This document shows positions 23,001 to 35,800 of a stretch of DNA of 64,000 bases, piece by piece. The first letter of the stretch is position 1. Every line of letters begins with the position of its first letter. Source of the DNA: Sacculina carcini (lineage: Eukaryota; Arthropoda; Thecostraca; Sacculinidae); assembly GCA_916048095.2 (NCBI GenBank), contig OU696580.1, positions 1 to 64,000 of the forward strand, read 5' to 3'. The notes under the pieces are model-generated. The model worked only from the letters and a program-made list of their open reading frames with translations. It searched no databases and was not told the DNA's origin. A program made the translations under genes and the position numbers.

Positions 23001-26000
23001 CCTAAGTGTTACCTAAGTGTTACCTAAGTGTTACCTAAGTGTTACCTAAGTGTTACCTAAGTGTGCCCTAAGTGTTACCTAAGTGTGCCCTAAGTGTTAC
23101 CTAAGTGTGCCCTAAGTGTTACCTAAGTGTGCCCTAAGTGTTACCTAAGTGTGCCCTAAGTGTTACCTAAGTGTGCCCTAAGTGTTACCTAAGTGTGCCC
23201 TAAGTGTTACCGAAGTGTGCCCTAAGTGTTACCTAAGTGTTACCTAAGTGTTACCTAAGTGTTACCTAAGTGTTACCTAAGTGTTACCTAAGTGTTACCT
23301 AAGTGTTACCTAAGTGTGCCCTAAGTGTTACCTAAGTGTTACCTAAGTGTTACCTAAGTGTTACCTAAGTGTTACCTAAGTGTTACCTAAGTGTTACCTA
23401 AGTGTTACCTAAGTGTTACCTAAGTGTGCCCTAAGTGTTACCTAAGTGTTACCTAAGTGTGCCCAAAGTGTTACTTAAGTGTGCCCTAAGTGTTACCTAA
23501 GTGTGCCCTAAGTGTTACCTAAGTGTGCCCTAAGTGTTACCTAAGTGTACCCTAAGTGTTACCTAAGTGTTACCTAAGTGTGCCCTAAGTGTTACCTAAG
23601 TGTTACCTAAGTGTTACCTAAGTGTTACCTAAGTGTTACCTAAGTGTTACCCAAGTGTTACCGAAGTGTGCCCTAAGTGTTACCTAAGTGTGCCCTAAGT
23701 GTTACCTAAGTGTGCCCTAAGTGTTACCTAAGTGTGCCCCAAGTGTTACCTAAGTGTGCCGTAAGTTTTACCTAAGTGTGCCCTAAGTGTTACCTAAGTG
23801 TTACCTAAGTGTGCCCAAAGTGTTACCTAAGTGTGCCCTAAGTGTTACCTAAGTGTGCCCTAAGTGTGCCCTAAGTGTTACCTAAGTGTGCCCTAAGTGT
23901 TACCTAAGTGTGCCCTAAGTGTTACCTAAGTGTACCCTAAGTGTTACCTAAGTGTTACCTAAGTGTTACCTAAGTGTTACCCAAGTGTTACCGAAGTGTG
24001 CCCTAAGTGTTACCTAAGTGTTACCTAAGTGTTACCTAAGTGTTACCTAAGTGTTACCTAAGTGTTACCTAAGTGTTACCTAAGTGTTACCTAAGTGTGC
24101 CCTAAGTGTTACCTAAGTGTTACCCAAGTGTTACCTAAGTGTTACCTAAGTGTTACCTAAGTGTTACCTAAGTGTGCCCTAAGTGTTACCTAAGTGTTAC
24201 CTAAGTGTTACCTAAGTGTTACCTAAGTGTTACCTAAGTGTTACCTAAGTGTTACCTAAGTGTTACCTAAGTGTTACCTAAGTGTGCCCTAAGTGTTACC
24301 TAAGTGTTACCTAAGTGTGCCCAAAGTGTTACTTAAGTGTGCCCTAAGTGTTACCTAAGTGTGCCCTAAGTGTTACCTAAGTGTGCCCTAAGTGTTACCT
24401 AAGTGTACCCTAAGTGTTACCTAAGTGTTACCTAAGTGTTACCTAAGTGTTACCCAAGTGTTACCGAAGTGTGCCCTAAGTGTTACCTAAGTGTGCCCTA
24501 AGTGTTACCTAAGTGTGCCCTAAGTGTTACCTAAGTGTGCCCTAAGTGTTACCTAAGTGTGCCGTAAGTTTTACCTAAGTGTGCCCTAAGTGTTACCTAA
24601 GTGTGCCCTAAGTGTTACCTAAGTGTTACCTAAGTGTTACCTAAGTGTTACCTAAGTGTGCCCTAAGTGTTACCTAAGTGTTACCTAAGTGTTACCTAAG
24701 TGTTACCTAAGTGTTACCTAAGTGTTACCTAAGTGTTACCTAAGTGTTACCTAAGTGTTACCTAAGTGTTACCTAAGTGTGCCCTAAGTGTTACCTAAGT
24801 GTTACCCAAGTGTTACCTAAGTGTTACCTAAGTGTTACCTAAGTGTGCCCTAAGTGTTACCTAAGTTTTACCTAAGTGTTACCTAAGTGTTACCTAAGTG
24901 TTACCTAAGTGTGCCCTAAGTGTTACCTAAGTGTTACCTAAGTGTGCCCAAAGTGTTACCTAAGTGTGCCCTAAGTGTTACCTAAGTGTGCCCTAAGTGT
25001 TACCTAAGTGTGCCCTAAGTGTGCCCTAAGTGTTACCTAAGTGTGCCCTAAGTGTTACCTAAGTGTTACCTAAGTGTTACCTAAGTGTTACCTAAGTGTT
25101 ACCTAAGTGTTACCTAAGTGTTACCTAAGTGTTACCTAAGTGTGCCCTAAGTGTTACCTAAGTGTTACCCAAGTGTTACCTAAGTGTTACCTAAGTGTTA
25201 CCTAAGTGTGCCCTAAGTGTTACCTAAGTTTTACCTAAGTGTTACCTAAGTGTTACCTAAGTGTTACCTAAGTGTGCCCTAAGTGTTACCTAAGTGTGCC
25301 CTAAGTGTTACCTAAGTGTGCCGTAAGTTTTACCTAAGTGTGCCCTAAGTGTTACCTAAGTGTTACCTAAGTGTGCCCAAAGTGTTACCTAAGTGTGCCC
25401 TAAGTGTTACCTAAGTGTGCCCTAAGTGTTACCTAAGTGTGCCCTAAGTGTGCCCTAAGTGTTACCTAAGTGTGCCCTAAGTGTTACCTAAGTGTGCCCT
25501 AAGTGTTACCTAAGTGTACCCTAAGTGTTACCTAAGTGTTACCTAAGTGTTACCTAAGTGTTACCCAAGTGTTACCGAAGTGTGCCCTAAGTGTTACCTA
25601 AGTGTTACCTAAGTGTTACCTAAGTGTTACCTAAGTGTTACCTAAGTGTTACCTAAGTGTTACCTAAGTGTGCCCTAAGTGTTACCTAAGTGTTACCTAA
25701 GTGTTACCTAAGTGTTACCTAAGTGTTACCTAAGTGTTACCTAAGTGTTACCTAAGTGTTACCTAAGTGTTACCTAAGTGTGCCCTAAGTGTTACCTAAG
25801 TGTTACCTAAGTGTGCCCAAAGTGTTACTTAAGTGTGCCCTAAGTGTTACCTAAGTGTGCCCTAAGTGTTACCTAAGTGTGCCCTAAGTGTTACCTAAGT
25901 GTACCCTAAGTGTTACCTAAGTGTTACCTAAGTGTTACCTAAGTGTTACCCAAGTGTTACCGAAGTGTGCCCTAAGTGTTACCTAAGTGTGCCCTAAGTG

Positions 26001-26566
26001 TTACCTAAGTGTGCCCTAAGTGTTACCTAAGTGTGCCCTAAGTGTTACCTAAGTGTGCCGTAAGTTTTACCTAAGTGTGCCCTAAGTGTTACCTAAGTGT
26101 GCCCTAAGTGTTACCTAAGTGTGCCCTAAGTGTTACCTAAATGTGACCTAAGTGTTACCTAAGTGTGCCCTAAGTGTTACCTAAGTGTGCCCTAAGTGTT
26201 ACCTAAGTGTGCCCTAAGTGTTACCTAAGTGTGCCCTAAGTGTTACCTAAGTGTGCCCTAAGTGTTACCTAAGTGTTACCTAAGTGTGCCATAGGTGTTA
26301 CCAAAGTGTGCCCTAAGTGTTACCGAAGTGTGCCCTAAGTGTTACCTAAGTGTGCCCTAAGTGTTACCTAAGTGTGCCCTAAGTGTTACCTAAGTGTGCC
26401 CTAAGTGTTACCTAAGTGTGCCGTAAGTTTTACCTAAGTGTGCCCTAAGTGTTACCTAAGTGTGCCCTAAGTGTTACCTAAGTGTGCCCTAAGTGTTACC
26501 TAAGTGTTACCTAAGTGTTACCTAAGTGTGCCCTAAGTGTTACCTAAGTGTTACCTAAGTGTGCCC

Positions 26567-26577
26567 AAAGTTTTACC
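26567..26577 (+). repeat. AAAGTTTTACC double-variant monomer
   Basis: This unit combines the AAAG and TTTT changes. I found four copies, at 26567, 32694, 35125 and 48061, each preceded by TAAGTGTGCCC, and none in the first 26 kb or last 16 kb. The 32694/35125 pair is explained by the 2,431-bp tandem repeat. Confidence 0.85.
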
Positions 26578-27138
26578 TAAGTGTGCCCTAAGTGTTACCT
26601 AAGTGTGCCCTAAGTGTTACCTAAGTGTGCCCAAAGTGTTACCTAAGTGTGCCCTAAGTGTTACCTAAGTGTGCCCTAAGTGTTACCTAAGTGTGCCCTA
26701 AGTGTTACCTAAGTGTACCCTAAGTGTTACCTAAGTGTTACCTAAGTGTTACCTAAGTGTTACCCAAGTGTTACCGAAGTGTGCCCTAAGTGTTACCTAA
26801 GTGTGCCCTAAGTGTTACCTAAGTGTGCCCTAAGTGTTACCTAAGTGTGCCCCAAGTGTTACCTAAGTGTGCCGTAAGTTTTACCTAAGTGTGCCCTAAG
26901 TGTTACCTAAGTGTTACCTAAGTGTGCCCAAAGTGTTACCTAAGTGTGCCCTAAGTGTTACCTAAGTGTGCCCTAAGTGTGCCCTAAGTGTTACCTAAGT
27001 GTGCCCTAAGTGTTACCTAAGTGTGCCCTAAGTGTTACCTAAGTGTACCCTAAGTGTTACCTAAGTGTTACCTAAGTGTTACCTAAGTGTTACCTAAGTG
27101 TTACCTAAGTGTGCCCTAAGTGTTACCTAAGTGTTACC

Positions 27139-27149
27139 TAAGTATTACC
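27139..27149 (+). repeat. TAAGTATTACC variant monomer
   Basis: A G-to-A change at position 6 gives TAAGTATTACC. Four copies were found, at 27139, 35697, 48633 and 51680, each within an A-run. The homologue of the 35697 unit in the neighbouring 2,431-bp repeat (33266) is an ordinary A unit, so the variant arose in or was copied into one repeat only. Confidence 0.82.
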
Positions 27150-28755
27150 TAAGTGTTACCTAAGTGTTACCTAAGTGTTACCTAAGTGTTACCTAAGTGT
27201 TACCTAAGTGTGCCCTAAGTGTTACCTAAGTGTTACCCAAGTGTTACCTAAGTGTTACCTAAGTGTTACCTAAGTGTGCCCTAAGTGTTACCTAAGTTTT
27301 ACCTAAGTGTTACCTAAGTGTTACCTAAGTGTTACCTAAGTGTGCCCTAAGTGTTACCTAAGTGTTACCTAAGTGTGCCCAAAGTGTTACCTAAGTGTGC
27401 CCTAAGTGTTACCTAAGTGTGCCCTAAGTGTTACCTAAGTGTGCCCTAAGTGTGCCCTAAGTGTTACCTAAGTGTGCCCTAAGTGTTACCTAAGTGTTAC
27501 CTAAGTGTTACCTAAGTGTTACCTAAGTGTTACCTAAGTGTTACCTAAGTGTTACCTAAGTGTTACCTAAGTGTGCCCTAAGTGTTACCTAAGTGTTACC
27601 CAAGTGTTACCTAAGTGTTACCTAAGTGTTACCTAAGTGTGCCCTAAGTGTTACCTAAGTTTTACCTAAGTGTTACCTAAGTGTTACCTAAGTGTTACCT
27701 AAGTGTGCCCTAAGTGTTACCTAAGTGTTACCTAAGTGTGCCCAAAGTGTTACCTAAGTGTGCCCTAAGTGTTACCTAAGTGTGCCCTAAGTGTTACCTA
27801 AGTGTGCCCTAAGTGTGCCCTAAGTGTTACCTAAGTGTGCCCTAAGTGTTACCTAAGTGTTACCTAAGTGTGCCCTAAGTGTTACCTAAGTGTGCCCTAA
27901 GTGTTACCTAAATGTGACCTAAGTGTTACCTAAGTGTGCCCTAAGTGTGCCCTAAGTGTTACCTAAGTGTGCCCTAAGTGTTACCTAAGTGTGCCGTAAG
28001 TTTTACCTAAGTGTGCCCTAAGTGTTACCTAAGTGTTACCTAAGTGTGCCCTAAGTGTTACCTAAGTGTGCCCTAAGTGTGCCCTAAGTGTTACCTAAGT
28101 GTGCCCTAAGTGTTACCTAAGTGTGCCCTAAGTGTTACCTAAGTGTACCCTAAGTGTTACCTAAGTGTTACCTAAGTGTTACCTAAGTGTTACCCAAGTG
28201 TTACCGAAGTGTGCCCTAAGTGTTACCTAAGTGTTACCTAAGTGTTACCTAAGTGTTACCTAAGTGTTACCTAAGTGTTACCTAAGTGTTACCTAAGTGT
28301 TACCTAAGTGTGCCCTAAGTGTTACCTAAGTGTTACCCAAGTGTTACCTAAGTGTTACCTAAGTGTTACCTAAGTGTGCCCTAAGTGTGCCCTAAGTGTT
28401 ACCTAAGTTTTACCTAAGTGTTACCTAAGTGTTACCTAAGTGTTACCTAAGTGTGCCCTAAGTGTTACCTAAGTGTTACCTAAGTGTGCCCAAAGTGTTA
28501 CCTAAGTGTGCCCTAAGTGTTACCTAAGTGTGCCCTAAGTGTTACCTAAGTGTGCCCTAAGTGTGCCCTAAGTGTTACCTAAGTGTGCCCTAAGTGTTAC
28601 CTAAGTGTTACCTAAGTGTGCCCAAAGTGTTACCTAAGTGTGCCCTAAGTGTTACCTAAGTGTGCCCTAAGTGTTACCTAAGTGTGCCCTAAGTGTGCCC
28701 TAAGTGTTACCTAAGTGTGCCCTAAGTGTTACCTAAGTGTTACCTAAGTGTTACC

Positions 28756-30672
28756 TAAGTGTTACCTAAGTGTTACCTAAGTGTTACCTAAGTGTTACCT
28801 AAGTGTTACCTAAGTGTGCCCTAAGTGTTACCTAAGTGTTACCTAAGTGTTACCTAAGTGTTACCTAAGTGTTACCTAAGTGTTACCTAAGTGTTACCTA
28901 AGTGTTACCTAAGTGTTACCTAAGTGTGCCCTAAGTGTTACCTAAGTGTTACCTAAGTGTGCCCAAAGTGTTACTTAAGTGTGCCCTAAGTGTTACCTAA
29001 GTGTGCCCTAAGTGTTACCTAAGTGTGCCCTAAGTGTTACCTAAGTGTGCCCTAAGTGTTACCTAAGTGTGCCCTAAGTGTTACCTAAGTGTTACCTAAG
29101 TGTGCCCTAAGTGTTACCTAAGTGTGCCCTAAGTGTTACCTAAATGTGACCTAAGTGTTACCTAAGTGTGCCCTAAGTGTGCCCTAAGTGTTACCTAAGT
29201 GTGCCCTAAGTGTTACCTAAGTGTTACCTAAGTGTGCCCAAAGTGTTACCTAAGTGTGCCCTAAGTGTTACCTAAGTGTGCCCTAAGTGTTACCTAAGTG
29301 TGCCCTAAGTGTGCCCTAAGTGTTACCTAAGTGTGCCCTAAGTGTTACCTAAGTGTTACCTAAGTGTTACCTAAGTGTTACCTAAGTGTTACCTAAGTGT
29401 TACCTAAGTGTTACCTAAGTGTTACCTAAGTGTGCCCTAAGTGTTACCTAAGTGTTACCTAAGTGTTACCTAAGTGTTACCTAAGTGTTACCTAAGTGTT
29501 ACCTAAGTGTTACCTAAGTGTTACCTAAGTGTTACCTAAGTGTTACCTAAGTGTTACCTAAGTGTGCCCTAAGTGTTACCTAAGTGTTACCTAAGTGTGC
29601 CCAAAGTGTTACTTAAGTGTGCCCTAAGTGTTACCTAAGTGTGCCCTAAGTGTTACCTAAGTGTGCCCTAAGTGTTACCTAAGTGTACCCTAAGTGTTAC
29701 CTAAGTGTTACCTAAGTGTTACCTAAGTGTTACCCAAGTGTTACCGAAGTGTGCCCTAAGTGTTACCTAAGTGTGCCCTAAGTGTTACCTAAGTGTGCCC
29801 TAAGTGTTACCTAAGTGTGCCGTAAGTGTTACCTAAGTGTGCCGTAAGTTTTACCTAAGTGTGCCCTAAGTGTTACCTAAGTGTGCCCTAAGTGTTACCT
29901 AAGTGTGCCCTAAGTGTTACCTAAATGTGACCTAAGTGTTACCTAAGTGTGCCCTAAGTGTGCCCTAAGTGTTACCTAAGTGTGCCCTAAGTGTTACCTA
30001 AGTGTTACCTAAGTGTGCCCAAAGTGTTACCTAAGTGTGCCCTAAGTGTTACCTAAGTGTGCCCTAAGTGTTACCTAAGTGTGCCCTAAGTGTGCCCTAA
30101 GTGTTACCTAAGTGTGCCCTAAGTGTTACCTAAGTGTTACCTAAGTGTTACCTAAGTGTTACCTAAGTGTTACCTAAGTGTTACCTAAGTGTTACCTAAG
30201 TGTTACCTAAGTGTGCCCTAAGTGTTACCTAAGTGTTACCTAAGTGTTACCTAAGTGTTACCTAAGTGTTACCTAAGTGTTACCTAAGTGTTACCTAAGT
30301 GTTACCTAAGTGTGCCCTAAGTGTTACCTAAGTGTTACCTAAGTGTGCCCAAAGTGTTACTTAAGTGTGCCCTAAGTGTTACCTAAGTGTGCCCTAAGTG
30401 TTACCTAAGTGTGCCCTAAGTGTTACCTAAGTGTACCCTAAGTGTTACCTAAGTGTTACCTAAGTGTTACCTAAGTGTTACCCAAGTGTTACCGAAGTGT
30501 GCCCTAAGTGTTACCTAAGTGTGCCCTAAGTGTTACCTAAGTGTGCCCTAAGTGTTACCTAAGTGTGCCCTAAGTGTTACCTAAGTGTGCCGTAAGTTTT
30601 ACCTAAGTGTGCCCTAAGTGTTACCTAAGTGTGCCCTAAGTGTTACCTAAGTGTGCCCTAAGTGTTACCTAA
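28756..30672 (+). repeat. Block X, copy 1 (about 1.9 kb)
   Basis: Reading base blocks in parallel, this segment is identical to 37336-39252 at an offset of 8,580 bp (780 monomers). It shares all checked landmarks with the block at 49117 (offset 20,361 bp). It contains an A-run, a GCCC-AAAG-ACT junction, TAAATGTGACC at 29141 and 29922 (781 bp apart), and the double-GCCG motif at 29823. The match stops at 30673. There this copy goes directly to a GCCCCAAG junction (CAAG at 30681) that lies 231 bp further on in copy 2 (39492), so 21 monomers are missing here. Confidence 0.88.
29812..29855 (+). repeat. Double-GCCG motif (first of six)
   Basis: TAAGTGTGCCG is followed by a type A unit at 29823, then a second TAAGTGTGCCG and TAAGTTTTACC. 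In the usual form only one GCCG precedes TTTT. The six copies have their A unit at 29823, 38403, 45025, 50184, 54309 and 55442, all in the second half of the window. Three of them mark block X. The other three show that the same variant also spread in other contexts. Confidence 0.88.
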
Positions 30673-32022
30673 GTGTGCCCCAAGTGTTACCTAAGTGTGC
30701 CCTAAGTGTTACCTAAGTGTGCCCTAAGTGTTACCTAAGTGTACCCTAAGTGTTACCTAAGTGTTACCTAAGTGTTACCTAAGTGTTACCCAAGTGTTAC
30801 CGAAGTGTTACCTAAGTGTGCCCTAAGTGTTACCTAAGTGTGCCCTAAGTGTTACCTAAGTGTGCCCTAAGTGTTACCTAAGTGTTACCTAAGTGTTACC
30901 CAAGTGTTACCGAAGTGTGCCCTAAGTGTTACCTAAGTGTTACCTAAGTGTTACCTAAGTGTTACCTAAGTGTTACCTAAGTGTTACCTAAGTGTTACCT
31001 AAGTGTTACCTAAGTGTTACCTAAGTGTGCCCTAAGTGTTACCTAAGTGTGCCCTAAGTGTTACCTAAGTGTGCCCTAAGTGTTACCTAAGTGTGCCCTA
31101 AGTGTTACCTAAGTGTGCACTAAGTGTTACCTAAGTGTTACCTAAGTGTGCCCTAAGTGTTACCTAAGTGTGCCCTAAGTGTTACCTAAGTGTGCCCTAA
31201 GTGTTACTTAAGTGTGCCCTAAGTGTTACCTAAGTGTGCCCTAAGTGTTACCTAAGTGTGCCCTAAGTGTTACCTAAGTGTACCCTAAGTGTTACCTAAG
31301 TGTTACCTAAGTGTTACCTAAGTGTTACCCAAGTGTTACCGAAGTGTGCCCTAAGTGTTACCTAAGTGTGCCCTAAGTGTTACCTAAGTGTGCCCTAAGT
31401 GTGCCCTAAGTGTTACCTAAGTGTGCCCTAAGTGTTACCTAAGTGTGCCGTAAGTTTTACCTAAGTGTGCCCTAAGTGTTACCTAAGTGTTACCTAAGTG
31501 TGCCCAAAGTGTTACCTAAGTGTGCCCTAAGTGTTACCTAAGTGTGCCCTAAGTGTTACCTAAGTGTGCCCTAAGTGTGCCCTAAGTGTTACCTAAGTGT
31601 GCCCTAAGTGTTACCTAAGTGTGCCCTAAGTGTTACCTAAGTGTACCCTAAGTGTTACCTAAGTGTTACCTAAGTGTTACCTAAGTGTTACCCAAGTGTT
31701 ACCGAAGTGTGCCCTAAGTGTTACCTAAGTGTTACCTAAGTGTTACCTAAGTGTTACCTAAGTGTTACCTAAGTGTTACCTAAGTGTTACCTAAGTGTGC
31801 CCTAAGTGTTACCTAAGTGTTACCTAAGTGTTACCTAAGTGTTACCTAAGTGTTACCTAAGTGTTACCTAAGTGTTACCTAAGTGTTACCTAAGTGTTAC
31901 CTAAGTGTGCCCTAAGTGTTACCTAAGTGTTACCTAAGTGTGCCCAAAGTGTTACTTAAGTGTGCCCTAAGTGTTACCTAAGTGTGCCCTAAGTGTTACC
32001 TAAGTGTGCCCTAAGTGTTACC

Positions 32023-32462
32023 TAAGTGTGCCCTAAGTGTTACCTAAGTGTTACCTAAGTGTTACCTAAGTGTTACCCAAGTGTTACCGAAGTGTGCCCT
32101 AAGTGTTACCTAAGTGTGCCCTAAGTGTTACCTAAGTGTGCCCTAAGTGTTACCTAAGTGTGCCCTAAGTGTTACCTAAGTGTGCCGTAAGTTTTACCTA
32201 AGTGTGCCCTAAGTGTTACCTAAGTGTGCCCTAAGTGTTACCTAAGTGTGCCCTAAGTGTTACCTAAATGTGACCTAAGTGTTACCTAAGTGTGCCCTAA
32301 GTGTTACCTAAGTGTGCCCTAAGTGTTACCTAAGTGTGCCCTAAGTGTTACCTAAGTGTGCCCTAAGTGTTACCTAAGTGTGCCCTAAGTGTTACCTAAG
32401 TGTTACCTAAGTGTGCCATAGGTGTTACCAAAGTGTGCCCTAAGTGTTACCGAAGTGTGCCC
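32023..32462 (+). repeat. 440-bp module with type B first unit
   Basis: All markers from CAAG onward sit at standard offsets (GAAG 32089, TTTT 32188, TAAATGTGACC 32265, TAGG 32419). The expected TAAGTGTACCC opening unit is TAAGTGTGCCC instead. The adjacent tandem copy at 34454 has the normal opener. Confidence 0.82.
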
Positions 32463-32836
32463 TAAGTGTTACCTAAGTGTGCCCTAAGTGTTACCTAAGT
32501 GTGCCCTAAGTGTTACCTAAGTGTGCCCTAAGTGTTACCTAAGTGTGCCGTAAGTTTTACCTAAGTGTGCCCTAAGTGTTACCTAAGTGTGCCCTAAGTG
32601 TTACCTAAGTGTGCCCTAAGTGTTACCTAAGTGTTACCTAAGTGTTACCTAAGTGTGCCCTAAGTGTTACCTAAGTGTTACCTAAGTGTGCCCAAAGTTT
32701 TACCTAAGTGTGCCCTAAGTGTTACCTAAGTGTGCCCTAAGTGTTACCTAAGTGTGCCCAAAGTGTTACCTAAGTGTGCCCTAAGTGTTACCTAAGTGTG
32801 CCCTAAGTGTTACCTAAGTGTGCCCTAAGTGTTACC

Positions 32837-32847
32837 TAAGTGTTCCC
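32837..32847 (+). repeat. Private variant TAAGTGTTCCC
   Basis: This unit replaces the TAAGTGTACCC opener of a cassette. I saw it once in the window. It differs from type A only at position 9. Confidence 0.85.
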
Positions 32848-35800
32848 TAAGTGTTACCTAAGTGTTACCTAAGTGTTACCTAAGTGTTACCCAAGTGTTA
32901 CCGAAGTGTGCCCTAAGTGTTACCTAAGTGTGCCCTAAGTGTTACCTAAGTGTGCCCTAAGTGTTACCTAAGTGTGCCCCAAGTGTTACCTAAGTGTGCC
33001 GTAAGTTTTACCTAAGTGTGCCCTAAGTGTTACCTAAGTGTTACCTAAGTGTGCCCAAAGTGTTACCTAAGTGTGCCCTAAGTGTTACCTAAGTGTGCCC
33101 TAAGTGTGCCCTAAGTGTTACCTAAGTGTGCCCTAAGTGTTACCTAAGTGTGCCCTAAGTGTTACCTAAGTGTACCCTAAGTGTTACCTAAGTGTTACCT
33201 AAGTGTTACCTAAGTGTTACCCAAGTGTTACCGAAGTGTGCCCTAAGTGTTACCTAAGTGTTACCTAAGTGTTACCTAAGTGTTACCTAAGTGTTACCTA
33301 AGTGTTACCTAAGTGTTACCTAAGTGTTACCTAAGTGTGCCCTAAGTGTTACCTAAGTGTTACCCAAGTGTTACCTAAGTGTTACCTAAGTGTTACCTAA
33401 GTGTGCCCTAAGTGTTACCTAAGTTTTACCTAAGTGTTACCTAAGTGTTACCTAAGTGTTACCTAAGTGTGCCCTAAGTGTTACCTAAGTGTTACCTAAG
33501 TGTGCCCAAAGTGTTACCTAAGTGTGCCCTAAGTGTTACCTAAGTGTGCCCTAAGTGTTACCTAAGTGTGCCCTAAGTGTGCCCTAAGTGTTACCTAAGT
33601 GTGCCCTAAGTGTTACCTAAGTGTTACCTAAGTGTTACCTAAGTGTTACCTAAGTGTTACCTAAGTGTTACCTAAGTGTTACCTAAGTGTTACCTAAGTG
33701 TGCCCTAAGTGTTACCTAAGTGTTACCCAAGTGTTACCTAAGTGTTACCTAAGTGTTACCTAAGTGTGCCCTAAGTGTTACCTAAGTTTTACCTAAGTGT
33801 TACCTAAGTGTTACCTAAGTGTTACCTAAGTGTGCCCTAAGTGTTACCTAAGTGTGCCCTAAGTGTTACCTAAGTGTGCCGTAAGTTTTACCTAAGTGTG
33901 CCCTAAGTGTTACCTAAGTGTTACCTAAGTGTGCCCAAAGTGTTACCTAAGTGTGCCCTAAGTGTTACCTAAGTGTGCCCTAAGTGTTACCTAAGTGTGC
34001 CCTAAGTGTGCCCTAAGTGTTACCTAAGTGTGCCCTAAGTGTTACCTAAGTGTGCCCTAAGTGTTACCTAAGTGTACCCTAAGTGTTACCTAAGTGTTAC
34101 CTAAGTGTTACCTAAGTGTTACCCAAGTGTTACCGAAGTGTGCCCTAAGTGTTACCTAAGTGTTACCTAAGTGTTACCTAAGTGTTACCTAAGTGTTACC
34201 TAAGTGTTACCTAAGTGTTACCTAAGTGTGCCCTAAGTGTTACCTAAGTGTTACCTAAGTGTTACCTAAGTGTTACCTAAGTGTTACCTAAGTGTTACCT
34301 AAGTGTTACCTAAGTGTTACCTAAGTGTTACCTAAGTGTGCCCTAAGTGTTACCTAAGTGTTACCTAAGTGTGCCCAAAGTGTTACTTAAGTGTGCCCTA
34401 AGTGTTACCTAAGTGTGCCCTAAGTGTTACCTAAGTGTGCCCTAAGTGTTACCTAAGTGTACCCTAAGTGTTACCTAAGTGTTACCTAAGTGTTACCTAA
34501 GTGTTACCCAAGTGTTACCGAAGTGTGCCCTAAGTGTTACCTAAGTGTGCCCTAAGTGTTACCTAAGTGTGCCCTAAGTGTTACCTAAGTGTGCCCTAAG
34601 TGTTACCTAAGTGTGCCGTAAGTTTTACCTAAGTGTGCCCTAAGTGTTACCTAAGTGTGCCCTAAGTGTTACCTAAGTGTGCCCTAAGTGTTACCTAAAT
34701 GTGACCTAAGTGTTACCTAAGTGTGCCCTAAGTGTTACCTAAGTGTGCCCTAAGTGTTACCTAAGTGTGCCCTAAGTGTTACCTAAGTGTGCCCTAAGTG
34801 TTACCTAAGTGTGCCCTAAGTGTTACCTAAGTGTTACCTAAGTGTGCCATAGGTGTTACCAAAGTGTGCCCTAAGTGTTACCGAAGTGTGCCCTAAGTGT
34901 TACCTAAGTGTGCCCTAAGTGTTACCTAAGTGTGCCCTAAGTGTTACCTAAGTGTGCCCTAAGTGTTACCTAAGTGTGCCGTAAGTTTTACCTAAGTGTG
35001 CCCTAAGTGTTACCTAAGTGTGCCCTAAGTGTTACCTAAGTGTGCCCTAAGTGTTACCTAAGTGTTACCTAAGTGTTACCTAAGTGTGCCCTAAGTGTTA
35101 CCTAAGTGTTACCTAAGTGTGCCCAAAGTTTTACCTAAGTGTGCCCTAAGTGTTACCTAAGTGTGCCCTAAGTGTTACCTAAGTGTGCCCAAAGTGTTAC
35201 TTAAGTGTGCCCTAAGTGTTACCTAAGTGTGCCCTAAGTGTTACCTAAGTGTGCCCTAAGTGTTACCTAAGTGTACCCTAAGTGTTACCTAAGTGTTACC
35301 TAAGTGTTACCTAAGTGTTACCCAAGTGTTACCTAAGTGTGCCCTAAGTGTTACCTAAGTGTGCCCTAAGTGTTACCTAAGTGTGCCCTAAGTGTTACCT
35401 AAGTGTGCCCCAAGTGTTACCTAAGTGTGCCGTAAGTTTTACCTAAGTGTGCCCTAAGTGTTACCTAAGTGTTACCTAAGTGTGCCCAAAGTGTTACCTA
35501 AGTGTGCCCTAAGTGTTACCTAAGTGTGCCCTAAGTGTGCCCTAAGTGTTACCTAAGTGTGCCCTAAGTGTTACCTAAGTGTGCCCTAAGTGTTACCTAA
35601 GTGTACCCTAAGTGTTACCTAAGTGTTACCTAAGTGTTACCTAAGTGTTACCCAAGTGTTACCTAAGTGTGCCCTAAGTGTTACCTAAGTGTTACCTAAG
35701 TATTACCTAAGTGTTACCTAAGTGTTACCTAAGTGTTACCTAAGTGTTACCTAAGTGTTACCTAAGTGTGCCCTAAGTGTTACCTAAGTGTTACCCAAGT

